64,000 nucleotides of DNA from Spirochaetota bacterium (GTDB lineage: Bacteria > Spirochaetota > UBA4802 > JAKQUI01). Below are positions 27,005-35,743 of this stretch, piece after piece; the first letter of the stretch is position 1; every line of letters begins with the position of its first letter. Under the pieces are notes generated by a model. That model worked only from the letters and a program-made list of their open reading frames with translations. It made no database searches and was not told where the DNA came from. The position numbers were made by a program, and so were the translations under genes. The stretch covers positions 248,001-312,000 of the forward strand of contig JAKQUI010000077.1 of assembly GCA_029562645.1 (NCBI GenBank). Direction: 5' to 3'.

Positions 27005-28174
27005 TTACTCGTTGATAAGGCGCCGTGCTATCTCGTCGGGTCCGCATATGGTTATACCGCTCCTCGTGTCCCGCGTATCGCCGTTGTAAACGAGAAACGC
27101 GTTATTCACCAGATGGGGAAATTCTCCGGAAAAACGGTTCAATCCTTTCATGTATTCCGAGGTTATCGTCGCACCGCTTTTAATTTCTACGATGATTAAC
27201 CGGTGCCCGGTTTCGTAGCAGAGATCGATTTCATTTCCTTTGCTATCCCGGTAAAAGTAACAATTGTTTCGAAGCCCGTGATGGAACCGCTCCTTGAGGA
27301 TGTCGGCGATAACCATGTTCTCGAACAGATTCCCCCTGAGCGGATGGGGCTCGAGATGTTCCCGCTTCTCAATGCCAAGGAGGTGGGCGGCGAGGCCGGT
27401 ATCGAAAAAAAATACTTTTGGGGATTTGATCAGCCGCTTGCTGATGTTGCCATGATAGGGCTGAAGCAGAAAGATTATATAACTCGTTTCAAGGAGGGAT
27501 ATCCATCGCGTGATGATGGTATGGCTGGCTCCGCAATCGCTGGCGAGCGATGAGACATTGAGAATCTGCCCTATTCTCCCGGCGAGCAGCTTCATGAATT
27601 TCTGGAATAGGTGCAAATCCTGGATCGCCGAAAGTGTTCGCAGATCACGTTCGAGATACGTCGTAATATAGTCTTCCATGGCCCGTGCGGGGTCCAAACG
27701 GTCGCTGTAAATGCGCGGATAGAATCCCGAGAAGAGAAATTCGTCGGAATGGCGTTTTTTCGTGCTGTGCGACAGTTCGGAAAAGGTGAAGGGCAGCAGC
27801 CTCAGCATGGCCGTCCTCCCCGCGAGGCTCTGGCTCGCCAGGTTCATGACTTCAAACTGCCGGCTTCCGGTGAGGCAAAACAGTCCTTTCCGGCGCGATT
27901 CATCCACATGGACCTGAATGTACGACGCCAATTCGGGGGCATTCTGGAACTCGTCAATAATCGCTCCCGAGTGGTGTTTCTTTAGAAACCCCTTCGGGTC
28001 GTCGATGGCGAACGACCGCGATTCCATGTCCTCTAAATTGACGTACGTTTTTTCAGGGAACGCCATGCGGGCGAGTGTTGTTTTTCCGGATTGGCGCGGA
28101 CCGGTGATGGTGATCACGGGATATTGTTTGAGATTCTGGATGGCGAATTTTTGCAGGGTTCGAGTGATTAGCAT
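27005..28174 (-). CDS. AAA_14/DUF4143-family ATPase
   Basis: A 389-residue P-loop ATPase. Walker A is GPRQSGKT (residues 25-32) and Walker B is GAIIDEF. The sensor region (LTGSRQFEVM) and the C-terminal DUF4143 part with a nuclease-like core (GNEIDLCYE, followed by VEIKSG) follow the usual order. Members are widespread, often in multiple copies, and have no settled function. Base composition is visibly AT-richer than the neighbours, which suggests horizontal transfer. The ATG at 28174 lies inside the left arm of a perfect inverted repeat, implying control at or over the start. Confidence 0.85.
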   Translation of the reverse strand: MLITRTLQKFAIQNLKQYPVITITGPRQSGKTTLARMAFPEKTYVNLEDMESRSFAIDDPKGFLKKHHSGAIIDEFQNAPELASYIQVHVDESRRKGLFCLTGSRQFEVMNLASQSLAGRTAMLRLLPFTFSELSHSTKKRHSDEFLFSGFYPRIYSDRLDPARAMEDYITTYLERDLRTLSAIQDLHLFQKFMKLLAGRIGQILNVSSLASDCGASHTIITRWISLLETSYIIFLLQPYHGNISKRLIKSPKVFFFDTGLAAHLLGIEKREHLEPHPLRGNLFENMVIADILKERFHHGLRNNCYFYRDSKGNEIDLCYETGHRLIIVEIKSGATITSEYMKGLNRFSGEFPHLVNNAFLVYNGDTRDTRSGITICGPDEIARRLINE

Positions 28175-28218
28175 TATGGTGTAAATTTAAACTAATATTT
28201 TAAATTTACACCATAATG
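28172..28218. promoter_or_regulatory. Perfect 19-bp inverted repeat over the ATPase start codon
   Basis: CATTATGGTGTAAATTTAA at 28172-28190 is exactly mirrored at 28200-28218, with 9 bases between. The left arm contains the ATPase start codon. It may be an operator at a promoter or an RNA hairpin hiding the start; a transposon end is less likely as no partner end is seen. Confidence 0.7.
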
Positions 28219-28338
28219 ACATATGGGAAAATTTTTGTCAAATACGAAACATCGGTATGATTGAGTACTTCCGCACGCTCTTCAACAGATGGGCCCGAAC
28301 GTGATGCATGCCGCGTGTCGGTTGCGCCCGCCGCGCCG

Positions 28339-28803
28339 TCACTTCGTCTGCAGCTTCCGCACCATCGTGGTGGATTCATGGGTCTTCTCGTCGCCCACGA
28401 TGACGATGCGTCCCCTGAACTCGTGCAGCCCCTCCCGCTCGATGAGCCCCTCCGGCGTGTAATCGGTCCCCTTGGCGTAGATGTCGGGCTCCACTGCCGC
28501 GAGGAGCTCGCGCGACGACGATGAGTCGAAGATGAAGACGTGATCCACGCAGCGCAGCGCCGCGATCACCTCCGCGCGCTCGTCCTCGGGGACCAGGGGC
28601 CGGCCGGGCCCTTTCAGTTCGGTGATGGTCCGGTCGGAATTGAGCGACACGATCAGGAGGTCGCCGTGCCGGCGGGCGTCCTCGAGGTAGCGGACGTGTC
28701 CCACGTGGAGCACGTCGAAGCATCCCTCCGCGAGGACCACGGTTGTCCCGGCGGCGCGGCTGGATGCGACGATCTCCTGGATGGCGGCCAGCGAGTGGAC
28801 CAC
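28339..28803 (-). CDS. RfaE2-like nucleotidyltransferase, second copy
   Basis: A 154-residue single-domain enzyme of the same family as 2159-2644, starting at GTG 28803. Motifs are EGCFDVLHVGH (HxGH histidines), LKGPGRPLVPEDERA and the C-terminal STT. The two copies are clearly diverged, so it may activate a heptose phosphate or a different polyol phosphate; sequence alone does not decide. It starts 4 bases after the stop of the CsgG-like lipoprotein gene, forming a two-gene unit. Confidence 0.8.
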   Translation of the reverse strand: MVHSLAAIQEIVASSRAAGTTVVLAEGCFDVLHVGHVRYLEDARRHGDLLIVSLNSDRTITELKGPGRPLVPEDERAEVIAALRCVDHVFIFDSSSSRELLAAVEPDIYAKGTDYTPEGLIEREGLHEFRGRIVIVGDEKTHESTTMVRKLQTK

Positions 28804-28807
28804 GGGG

Positions 28808-29440
28808 CTATTTCTTCTCCAGGAGTTTTTTCAGGTCGCGTCCCATGTCGTTGAGCACCATCTCCCGGTAGCGCGACAGAGTCATGGTGTTGTCGATGGA
28901 GTAGCTGCGCTCGGGGTATTCGTTCTTCATCGTGAGGATGGTCGCGCCCGTCGACGTGGAGACGAGGCGCACGCTCGTCTGGAATGTGAAGTACTTCATC
29001 TGCTTCTTTTTTTCAATCCGCACGCTCTTCTTGGGGTCGTTCTTGTCCTTCACCGTTTCGTAGTAGGTGACCCAGCGCACGTCCTCACCGTGCTGGGTGA
29101 TGTTTCCGAAGAGCAGTCCCCCGGCGCCGGAGAGCTGCCCGATGCGTCCGGGATCGCTCACCATCCCCGCCTGGGACTTCTCGACCTCGTTCATGATCGC
29201 CCTGAGCTTGTCGCGCTCCACGACGCTTTTCCCGATCCCGATGAAATGCCCGCGGAAGGCCTCCTCCGCCTCGGTGGCGAGGTTTCGGGGGATGCCGTGG
29301 GCGGTCTCGAAGCGCATGACCGCGACGGTCTTCATCGCGTCGAAGGCGGGGCGGTTTATGTTGATGATGGTGGTGGAGCATGAGAGCGCCGTGAGCATGC
29401 ACGCCACTGCGGCGATAGCGATCAAACTGGTTCGAGACAT
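28808..29440 (-). CDS. CsgG-like lipoprotein
   Basis: A 210-residue lipoprotein with a strong AAGGAGGAA site. The signal sequence ends in the lipobox LTALSC, with cysteine at about residue 21. The mature part has the CsgG/TolB-N-like pattern: KTVAVMRFET, then helices, RDKLRAIMNEVEKSQAG, then GAGGLLFGNITQ. A short charged patch and a final strand and helix follow. Relatives sit on the periplasmic face of the outer membrane. It leads a two-gene operon with the RfaE2-like enzyme. The function is unknown. Confidence 0.75.
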   Translation of the reverse strand: MSRTSLIAIAAVACMLTALSCSTTIININRPAFDAMKTVAVMRFETAHGIPRNLATEAEEAFRGHFIGIGKSVVERDKLRAIMNEVEKSQAGMVSDPGRIGQLSGAGGLLFGNITQHGEDVRWVTYYETVKDKNDPKKSVRIEKKKQMKYFTFQTSVRLVSTSTGATILTMKNEYPERSYSIDNTMTLSRYREMVLNDMGRDLKKLLEKK

Positions 29441-29613
29441 GATGCGTTCCTCCTTGCCCTATGCGGCGTCGAGCGCCCGCTGATGGAGATACGCTCGCAC
29501 ATGCGCGCGGAAATGCAAATGAAAAATCGGGCCCGCGCGAATCTTTTCGAAGTTCTTGACAGCCGGCGCGTTTCGGGCTTCCCTGCGGCAGGCGAGCGGA
29601 GAGGGCGAAGCGC

Positions 29614-30516
29614 ATGATTCAACACCTGACAGATCGCGTGTCGGTCGTGTTCACCGAGGACGGGTTCACCTCCGGGAACTGCATCCTTGTGGAGGACGAC
29701 GTCCGGCTCATGATCGACAGCGGCTGCGGCCGCGAGCTCGATTCGGTGCGTCCCGAGGCGGTCGAGCTCCTGCTGTGCTCGCACCATCACGTGGACCACA
29801 TCGGGGGCAATGACCGGTTCGTGAACGCGCGGATCCTCGCGCATCCCCTCGAGGCCGCGGCCATGCAGGTGGCCGAGAAGCTCATCGCCACGGACCGCTG
29901 GCAGGAGCTCATGGACGAGGAGAACTTCTTCTGCGTTCCCGAGGTGAATGGGGCGCCCAACCGGCTCTATCTTCCTTGGCGCGTGGACGGCCCGCTCGCC
30001 GAGGGCCAGGTGGTCGATTGCGGCGCGACGCGCATCGGCGTCATCCATACGTCGGGGCACACCGCGGGGCATTGCTCCTTCCATCTGCTCGACGACGACA
30101 TCGTGTTCATCGCCGACATCTGCCTCTCGAAGGTGGGGCCCTGGTACGGGGGGCGCGATTCAAGCATCGATGCGTTTATCGCCTCCATTGACCGCATCAT
30201 CGACATGAAGCCCGCGACGATCGTGACCGGCCATCTGGGATCGGTGCTCACGGAAAACATACCCGGGGTGCTGGGAGAATACCGGGGCCGCATCCTCAAT
30301 CGGGAGTCGCGCATCCTGGCGTACGTGCGGGATCATCCCTCCACGATCAATGAGCTGGCACAGCGCCATTTCATCTATCCGGCGCACCCCAGCCTCTTCG
30401 TGCTCTATTGGGAGAAGAGCATGCTGCACAACCACCTGGACCGCCTGATCGCGCTCGGCGAGGTCGCCCGATACGACGACGGCCGCTACGGTCCCGCGCG
30501 CGTTCTCGGCGCATAG
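29614..30516 (+). CDS. Metallo-beta-lactamase-fold hydrolase
   Basis: A 300-residue MBL-fold protein. The metal motif is SHHHVDHIGG, the second histidine lies in HTSGHTAGH, and the bridging aspartate is in FIADICLSK. After the MBL domain (~1-210) comes a helical C-terminal region resembling a winged helix (~230-300), as in several broad hydrolase groups. The substrate cannot be assigned. The gene stands alone; about 170 bases before it carry no obvious gene, and hcp follows after 169 bases. Confidence 0.85.
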   Translation: MIQHLTDRVSVVFTEDGFTSGNCILVEDDVRLMIDSGCGRELDSVRPEAVELLLCSHHHVDHIGGNDRFVNARILAHPLEAAAMQVAEKLIATDRWQELMDEENFFCVPEVNGAPNRLYLPWRVDGPLAEGQVVDCGATRIGVIHTSGHTAGHCSFHLLDDDIVFIADICLSKVGPWYGGRDSSIDAFIASIDRIIDMKPATIVTGHLGSVLTENIPGVLGEYRGRILNRESRILAYVRDHPSTINELAQRHFIYPAHPSLFVLYWEKSMLHNHLDRLIALGEVARYDDGRYGPARVLGA

Positions 30517-30600
30517 CGACGGTCGCGCGGCCGCCGCCCGCCGCGGCGCTCCTGCTGAATTCACGCGAATCGCCCCCTTAAAAAAATGACACCAAAACGC

Positions 30601-30653
30601 TTGACAGGATTCGGGGAATCATGTTAGCAGTCCTTATTGTTGGGAATCCTAAC
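30601..30653 (+). promoter_or_regulatory. Candidate hcp promoter and operator
   Basis: TTGACA lies at 30601-30606; no good -10 is seen at normal spacing. An inverted repeat follows at 30639-30653: GTTGGGA, one centre base, then TCCTAAC, with one mismatch. It may bind an HcpR/NsrR-like regulator, but I cannot assign one. Confidence 0.4.
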
Positions 30654-30685
30654 GATATATCATCCTTGGGAAAAGGGGGAATCGC

Positions 30686-32353
30686 ATGTTTTGCTATCAA
30701 TGTCAGGAAGCGGCCGGGGGTACGGCCTGTACCGCATCGGGCGTGTGCGGGAAAACGGCCGATGTGGCCGATCTCCAAGATTTGTTGGTGTACACCCTGT
30801 CGGGTGTTTCGACGTATGCCGCGGTGCTCAACGCGAACGGGATCGACACCGCGAGCGCCGATGCGGCGGTCACCGAGGGCCTGTTCGCGACCATCACCAA
30901 TGCGAATTTCGATCCGCGCGTTTTCGTGGAGCGGGTGTTCGCCGGATTGGCGCTTCGCGAGCGCTTGCGCGAGCAGTGGCGCGCGGCCGGATTCTCCGGC
31001 GCGCTCCCGGACGCCGCGACCTGGTCTGCGGACACCGAGGCGCAGTTGGTCGAAAAGGCCGCGAGCGTCGGAGTGCTGCGTACGGAGAATGAGGACGTCC
31101 GCTCGCTTCGGGAGCTCGTCGTGTACGGCGTGAAGGGGATGGCCGCGTACGCCCATCATGCCGCACGCCTCGGCGCGAACGACCCGGAGATCTACGCCTT
31201 CATGCACCGGGCGCTCGCGGCGACGCTCGACGATTCGCTGACAGCCGACGAGCTCGTGGGACTGGTTCTGGAGTGCGGGAAGTTCGGAGTGGACGTTATG
31301 GCGCTCCTCGACCGCGCACACACGGAATCATTCGGCGCTCCCGAGATAACGAGCGTGAACCTCGGGGTGCGGGGCAATCCGGGCATTCTCGTGAGCGGCC
31401 ACGACCTGAAGGACCTCGAGGAGCTCCTGGTGCAGACCGAGGGCAGCGGCGTTGACGTCTACACCCACGGCGAGATGCTGCCCGCGCATTCCTATCCGGC
31501 GTTCAAGCGGTTCGCGCATTTCGTCGGCAACTACGGAAACGGTTGGTGGCGGCAAAAAGAAGAATTCGAGAGCTTTCGCGGGCCGGTCCTCATGACCACC
31601 AATTGCCTGGTGCCGCCGCGCGATTCGTACCGCGATCGCGTGTACACCACCGGGCTCGCCGGTTATCCCGACATGTCGCATGTCGCCGCGCCCGCGGGCG
31701 GCGGACCGAAGGATTTTTCGGCGATCATCGCCCACGCGAAGCGCTGCGCGCCGCCGGTTGAAATCGAGCAGGGGGCGCTCGTGGGGGGATTCGCCCACGC
31801 GACGGTCCTCTCGCTGGCCGACACGGTGGTCGACGCCGTGAAGGGAGGCGCCATCAAGCGTTTTTTCGTGATGGCCGGCTGCGACGGCCGCATGAAGAGC
31901 CGCGAGTATTATACCGCCTTCGCCGAACGGCTTCCCGCCGATACCGTGATCCTCACGGCGGGATGCGCCAAGTATCGCTACAACAAGCTCGATCTTGGGG
32001 ATATCGGCGGCATACCGCGGGTGCTCGACGCGGGCCAGTGCAACGATTCCTATTCGCTCGCGGTCATTGCTCTCGCCCTCAAGGACGCCTTCGGCCTCGA
32101 CGACGTGAACGATCTCCCGATCTCGTACAATATCGCCTGGTACGAGCAGAAGGCCGTGATCGTGCTGCTGGCGCTGTTGTATCTCGGCGTAAAGAACATC
32201 CACCTGGGGCCCACGCTTCCGGCGTTTTTATCTCCCGCCGTGGCGAGCGTTCTCGTGGAGCGGTTCGGGATCGCCGGTATTGGCGCGGTTGATGAGGATG
32301 TCGCGATGTTCATGGGAGAACGAGACCCGGACGCGTGCGCGGCGTGCTCCTGA
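30686..32353 (+). CDS. hcp: Hybrid cluster protein (hydroxylamine/NO reductase)
   Basis: A 555-residue iron-sulfur enzyme with an AAAAGGGGG site upstream. The N-terminal cluster cysteines are C3, C6, C15 and C21, the short spacing of the 4Fe-4S type found in strict anaerobes rather than the 2Fe-2S type of E. coli. Later motifs for the hybrid cluster include [26 protein letters not shown] and [11 protein letters not shown]. Hcp reduces nitric oxide or hydroxylamine and protects against nitrosative stress. No Hcr reductase is adjacent. A bidirectional terminator-like hairpin follows. Confidence 0.93.
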   Translation: MFCYQCQEAAGGTACTASGVCGKTADVADLQDLLVYTLSGVSTYAAVLNANGIDTASADAAVTEGLFATITNANFDPRVFVERVFAGLALRERLREQWRAAGFSGALPDAATWSADTEAQLVEKAASVGVLRTENEDVRSLRELVVYGVKGMAAYAHHAARLGANDPEIYAFMHRALAATLDDSLTADELVGLVLECGKFGVDVMALLDRAHTESFGAPEITSVNLGVRGNPGILVSGHDLKDLEELLVQTEGSGVDVYTHGEMLPAHSYPAFKRFAHFVGNYGNGWWRQKEEFESFRGPVLMTTNCLVPPRDSYRDRVYTTGLAGYPDMSHVAAPAGGGPKDFSAIIAHAKRCAPPVEIEQGALVGGFAHATVLSLADTVVDAVKGGAIKRFFVMAGCDGRMKSREYYTAFAERLPADTVILTAGCAKYRYNKLDLGDIGGIPRVLDAGQCNDSYSLAVIALALKDAFGLDDVNDLPISYNIAWYEQKAVIVLLALLYLGVKNIHLGPTLPAFLSPAVASVLVERFGIAGIGAVDEDVAMFMGERDPDACAACS

Positions 32354-32382
32354 CTGCTTTGGAAGCGTGCGTTGTTGCAGGG

Positions 32383-32415
32383 CGCGAGGGGGACAACTCG
32401 GGCGTCCCCCTCGCG
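32383..32415. terminator. Bidirectional terminator-like hairpin
   Basis: CGCGAGGGGGAC and GTCCCCCTCGCG form a perfect 12-bp stem with a 9-base loop between hcp and the convergent YkgJ-type gene. T-runs are weak on both sides. Confidence 0.6.
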
Positions 32416-32420
32416 TAGTT

Positions 32421-32663
32421 CTATCTCGTCAGCACCTCGAGCCGCGCAAGGTTCGCGAGCGCCTCGTCGCGCGACGCGCCGCAGAGCTCCGGCGTGGGCG
32501 TGAATTCACGGCATACGAGCGGGCGCTGGTCGTAGATGCCGCAGGTGCGATCCGCCGTCAGATGGATGCAGCGGACCCCCGCCGGCTTGCCGCCCGGCAT
32601 GCCCGGTATGGCCGATGAGATCGACGGCGCTATGCAGCAGGCGCCGCAGCGGTTGCAGTTCAT
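32421..32663 (-). CDS. YkgJ-family cysteine-cluster protein
   Basis: An 80-residue protein from the ATG at 32663, with GGAGG upstream. The N-terminus is CNRCGACC and later cysteines fall in RCIHL, TCGIYDQRPLVC and LCGAS, the layout of the YkgJ/UPF0153 zinc- or iron-binding family. Members often partner with iron-sulfur or methylation enzymes, but none is proven for this form. Its start overlaps the stop of the preceding small membrane protein in an ATGA arrangement, so the two are translationally coupled. Confidence 0.8.
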   Translation of the reverse strand: MNCNRCGACCIAPSISSAIPGMPGGKPAGVRCIHLTADRTCGIYDQRPLVCREFTPTPELCGASRDEALANLARLEVLTR

Positions 32664-33031
32664 CGGAGGCGCCTCCGGCGGACGTATCGCACGACAATCA
32701 ACACGCCGATGACGATGGTGACGACAATGATGGCGAGCGCCGTCTCGACGGCACAGGTGATGTTGCGCCCAACGTACCGGTAGCCCATCCTGCGGCAGTA
32801 CGCGGCGGTGTCCTCGTAGCATTCCTTCCCGCAACTGTGCCAGCCGATCGGCTCATCGTACCAGGAGCCGTCCTCGATCACGCCGCACTCCCGCGTAATG
32901 TGGTTCACGGCGCCGTACTCGACCGTGGCGTGCAGCGGAGTTTGGCCAACGAGCGCACACATGACCAGCAAAAAAGGGGTTATTCCCGCGCACAGCGAAG
33001 CGCGGATCGGGGTGGGCGGGGATGGCCGCAT
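32660..33031 (-). CDS. Small cysteine-rich membrane protein of unknown function
   Basis: A 123-residue protein. A signal peptide or anchor covers residues ~10-33. The following segment has six cysteines with conserved-looking tryptophan and tyrosine residues, such as WHSCGKECYEDTAAYC. A single membrane helix (~95-114) is followed by the basic end RYVRRRRLR. This predicts an extracytoplasmic, possibly disulfide-bonded domain held by a C-terminal anchor. I recognise no family. It is coupled to the YkgJ-type gene downstream. Confidence 0.65.
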   Translation of the reverse strand: MRPSPPTPIRASLCAGITPFLLVMCALVGQTPLHATVEYGAVNHITRECGVIEDGSWYDEPIGWHSCGKECYEDTAAYCRRMGYRYVGRNITCAVETALAIIVVTIVIGVLIVVRYVRRRRLR

Positions 33032-33306
33032 TACGGGCCCCCGTCCGTTGCCGTTCGCCAGTACCGCCCGGCGGCGATGGATGCGGGCGAGGTGATGGCG
33101 ATCACACGGCGATGTGAGAGAGAGCAGATGGCGAAGCCGAAAACGACAAACCGCGCCGCCAGCTTGATGCCGGGCGACGGCGTGAAGCGCGCTGCGAGGT
33201 TTGTGCGTATCCGTGTCATGTGCGTGAAAAATTGACGGTCCCGATCATTCGGGCTAGTATGAACGGTGGCGCGCAATGTCAATAGTTTTAACCGCGGAAA
33301 GCATGC

Positions 33307-33336
33307 TTGACAAATGTCGCCGCTGGCCCGTATGGT
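33307..33336 (+). promoter_or_regulatory. Sigma-70-type promoter for carA
   Basis: TTGACA at 33307-33312 and TATGGT at 33331-33336 with an 18-base spacer, 33 bases before the carA ATG. Confidence 0.55.
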
Positions 33337-33369
33337 GCCGATAATCATCACCCTGTGCGAGACGAGACC

Positions 33370-34452
33370 ATGCCAACGACAGCCTTCCTGATCCTCGAGG
33401 ACGGGACCGAATTTACCGGGACCCTGTTCGGCCACGAGTCCGAGACCATCGGCGAGGTGGTGTTCAACACCTCCATGAGCGGCTACCAGGAGGTGCTCAC
33501 CGACCCCTCGTACAATGGCCAGATCGTGGCCATGACCTATCCCATGATCGGCAACTACGGCGTGAACCCGGACGATGTCGAGTCCGACCGCGTGCAGGTG
33601 GCGGGCTTCGTGGTCAAGGAGTACAGCAAGACCTATTCGAACTTCCGGGCCACGCAGTCGTTGGGTGACTACCTGCGGGAGGCGCGCGTCTCGGCTATCG
33701 AGGGCATCGACACCCGCCGCCTCACGCTGCACATACGCGACAAGGGGGCGCTGCGCGGCGGGATCTTCCTGGACCGTACGGGGGCCGTCGATCGCCTGAA
33801 GGCCCATCCGAACATGGAGGGGCTTGACCTTACGCTGAACGTCGCCTGCGCGACACCGTACGATTTCGCGCCGCGCGAGAAGGGCACGCCCCACGTGGCC
33901 GTGTTCGATTTTGGCGTGAAGACCAATATCCTGCGTCTGTTACGCGATTCCGGATTTTCCGTCACGGTGCATCCTGGGAGCCGTCCCCTGCGCGAGGTGC
34001 TCGGCGAGGGCGCCGACGGCGTCTTTCTCTCCAACGGACCCGGCGATCCCGACGCCGTGAAATACGCCCGCGCGCTCGTCGCCGATATCGCGAAGGAGAA
34101 GGTCCCCTGCTTCGGCATCTGCCTGGGGCATCAGATCCTCGCGCTGGGGCTGGGCGGGCGCACCTACAAGCTCAAGTTCGGCCATCGCGGCGGCAATCAG
34201 CCGGTCAAGAACCTCCGTACCGGATCGGTGGAGATATCGTCCCAGAACCACGGCTTCGCGGTCGATCCCGAATCGTTCGCGAACAATTCGGACATCGAAA
34301 TCACGCACCGCAATCTCAACGACAACACCGTCGAGGGCTTCCGGCACAAATCGCTTCCCATCTTCTCGGTGCAGTACCACTCGGAGGCGGCGCCGGGCCC
34401 GCACGACTCGCGCTATCTCTTCGAGGAATTCCGTCAGCTGGTCGCAAGATGA
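33370..34452 (+). CDS. carA: Carbamoyl-phosphate synthase small subunit
   Basis: A 360-residue glutamine amidotransferase subunit from the ATG at 33370. The N-terminal CPSase domain carries GYQEVLTDPSYNGQI and the pattern VSAIEGIDTRRLT. The class I GATase half has the nucleophile cysteine in CFGICLGHQ and the histidine in QYHSEAAPGPHDS. It supplies ammonia from glutamine to CarB for pyrimidine and arginine synthesis. carB is not in this window, so the subunits are unlinked. The stop overlaps the start of an iron-sulfur protein gene. Confidence 0.93.
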   Translation: MPTTAFLILEDGTEFTGTLFGHESETIGEVVFNTSMSGYQEVLTDPSYNGQIVAMTYPMIGNYGVNPDDVESDRVQVAGFVVKEYSKTYSNFRATQSLGDYLREARVSAIEGIDTRRLTLHIRDKGALRGGIFLDRTGAVDRLKAHPNMEGLDLTLNVACATPYDFAPREKGTPHVAVFDFGVKTNILRLLRDSGFSVTVHPGSRPLREVLGEGADGVFLSNGPGDPDAVKYARALVADIAKEKVPCFGICLGHQILALGLGGRTYKLKFGHRGGNQPVKNLRTGSVEISSQNHGFAVDPESFANNSDIEITHRNLNDNTVEGFRHKSLPIFSVQYHSEAAPGPHDSRYLFEEFRQLVAR

Positions 34453-35624
34453 CGGCGCACGGCGCGCATGATCCCGGCGGCGCCGCCGAGGCGTCTCGTG
34501 CGCCGCATGAAGCGCATGTCCGGCTCGCCCGGGCGTTCTCCTCGGTCTTTCTCATCGGGCCGCCGATGGGCGAGGAGCTGGTGCATATCGTCTCCCATCT
34601 CTTTACGCACGAAGAGGCCGCCGTGGCGGCGCGCGTCCCGTATTACCTGCCCCGCTCCGCGCGGACGATCGCGCGCCGGGTCGGTCGCCCGGTCGCCGAG
34701 GTGGCGCCGCTGCTCGACGCGATGGCCGCGCGCCGGGTGATCGTGGGGACCCGGCGCGGCTACGCGCTCATCCCGCTTATCCCCGGCATGTTCGAGTATA
34801 TGCTCATGCCCGGCGAGGCGAGCGACTGGCACCGCACCTATGGCGATCTCATCAGCCGGCTCTTCGAGTCGGGCTTTACGCGCGAGTACAGCACGGCGGC
34901 GATGCCCGCGATCCGCACCATCAGCGTCCAGAAAACCGTTGAGGGAAAGAGCCATGTCGTCGACGCCGATCTCGTGTCGCGGATGATCGACGCGCACGAA
35001 GACCTCGCGGTCGCGAAGGTGTGCCAGTGCCGCCAGTCGGCGCGCTTCTCGGGGCGGGAGTGCGCGCGCTCCGCGCCGGAGGACGGCTGCCTCATCTTCG
35101 GGGCCTTCGCCGCCTCGGCCGCCGGAAACGGCAGCGCGCGCCGCGTATCCCGGGACGAGATGCGCGCGATCGTCGATGACCGCTGGAAGAAGCGCCTCAT
35201 CTTCTTCGCCGGCAACGTGGACCCGGCCAGTCCCAACGCGATCTGCACCTGCTGCGACTGCTGCTGTCATTACGTGGAGGCCATCACCCGCTATGGCGCG
35301 ATGGCCACGCTCTCGCCGCCGCATTACATCGCCCTGGTGGACGAGGCGCGCTGCACCGACTGCGGCCTCTGCGTTCCCGCGTGCAATACGCGCGCGCACA
35401 CCCTCGTCGCGAAGAAGCACGGGTACGATGCGTCGCGCTGCGTCGGGTGCGGCCTGTGCGTGGACGCCTGCCGTCGGGGCGCCGTCACCATGGCGGTCAA
35501 CCCGTCCTATCGCCGCCCGTCGCGAAGTTTTCCCCGGCTCATGCTGCGGCTTGCGCCCGCGATTTTCGTTTCGGGCCTTCGCGTGCTCATCAGGCGCCGG
35601 AGAACGGCCCCGAACGAGGCCTAA
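34449..35624 (+). CDS. 2x[4Fe-4S] ferredoxin-type protein with helical N-terminus
   Basis: A 391-residue protein whose ATG overlaps the carA stop. Residues ~20-125 look like a winged-helix region (SARTIARRVGRPVAEVAPLLD). The middle part contains CQCRQSARFSGREC and a dense cysteine group (CTCCDCCC). Two ferredoxin motifs follow (CTDCGLCVPAC and CVGCGLCVDAC), each suited to a 4Fe-4S cluster, then a basic tail. Such proteins occur in anaerobes as electron carriers or regulators of uncertain role. Coupling to carA is odd since no known carbamoyl-phosphate reaction needs it. Confidence 0.75.
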   Translation: MTAHGAHDPGGAAEASRAPHEAHVRLARAFSSVFLIGPPMGEELVHIVSHLFTHEEAAVAARVPYYLPRSARTIARRVGRPVAEVAPLLDAMAARRVIVGTRRGYALIPLIPGMFEYMLMPGEASDWHRTYGDLISRLFESGFTREYSTAAMPAIRTISVQKTVEGKSHVVDADLVSRMIDAHEDLAVAKVCQCRQSARFSGRECARSAPEDGCLIFGAFAASAAGNGSARRVSRDEMRAIVDDRWKKRLIFFAGNVDPASPNAICTCCDCCCHYVEAITRYGAMATLSPPHYIALVDEARCTDCGLCVPACNTRAHTLVAKKHGYDASRCVGCGLCVDACRRGAVTMAVNPSYRRPSRSFPRLMLRLAPAIFVSGLRVLIRRRRTAPNEA

Positions 35625-35743
35625 CGGCCCGGTTTTGCCGGAAAAATACCGTCGCGGATGAAAATGTATTTGCGCATATCGCCGCCGCACGGGTATCATG
35701 CCCGATAATTTTTTTACCGAACACAGCGGAGGGAATGCAACGC

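Noticed and set aside
28216-28260. A 14-codon plus-strand reading frame starting in the right arm of the repeat
   Set aside because: Its ATG is simply the mirror image of the ATPase start codon, and no ribosome site precedes it.
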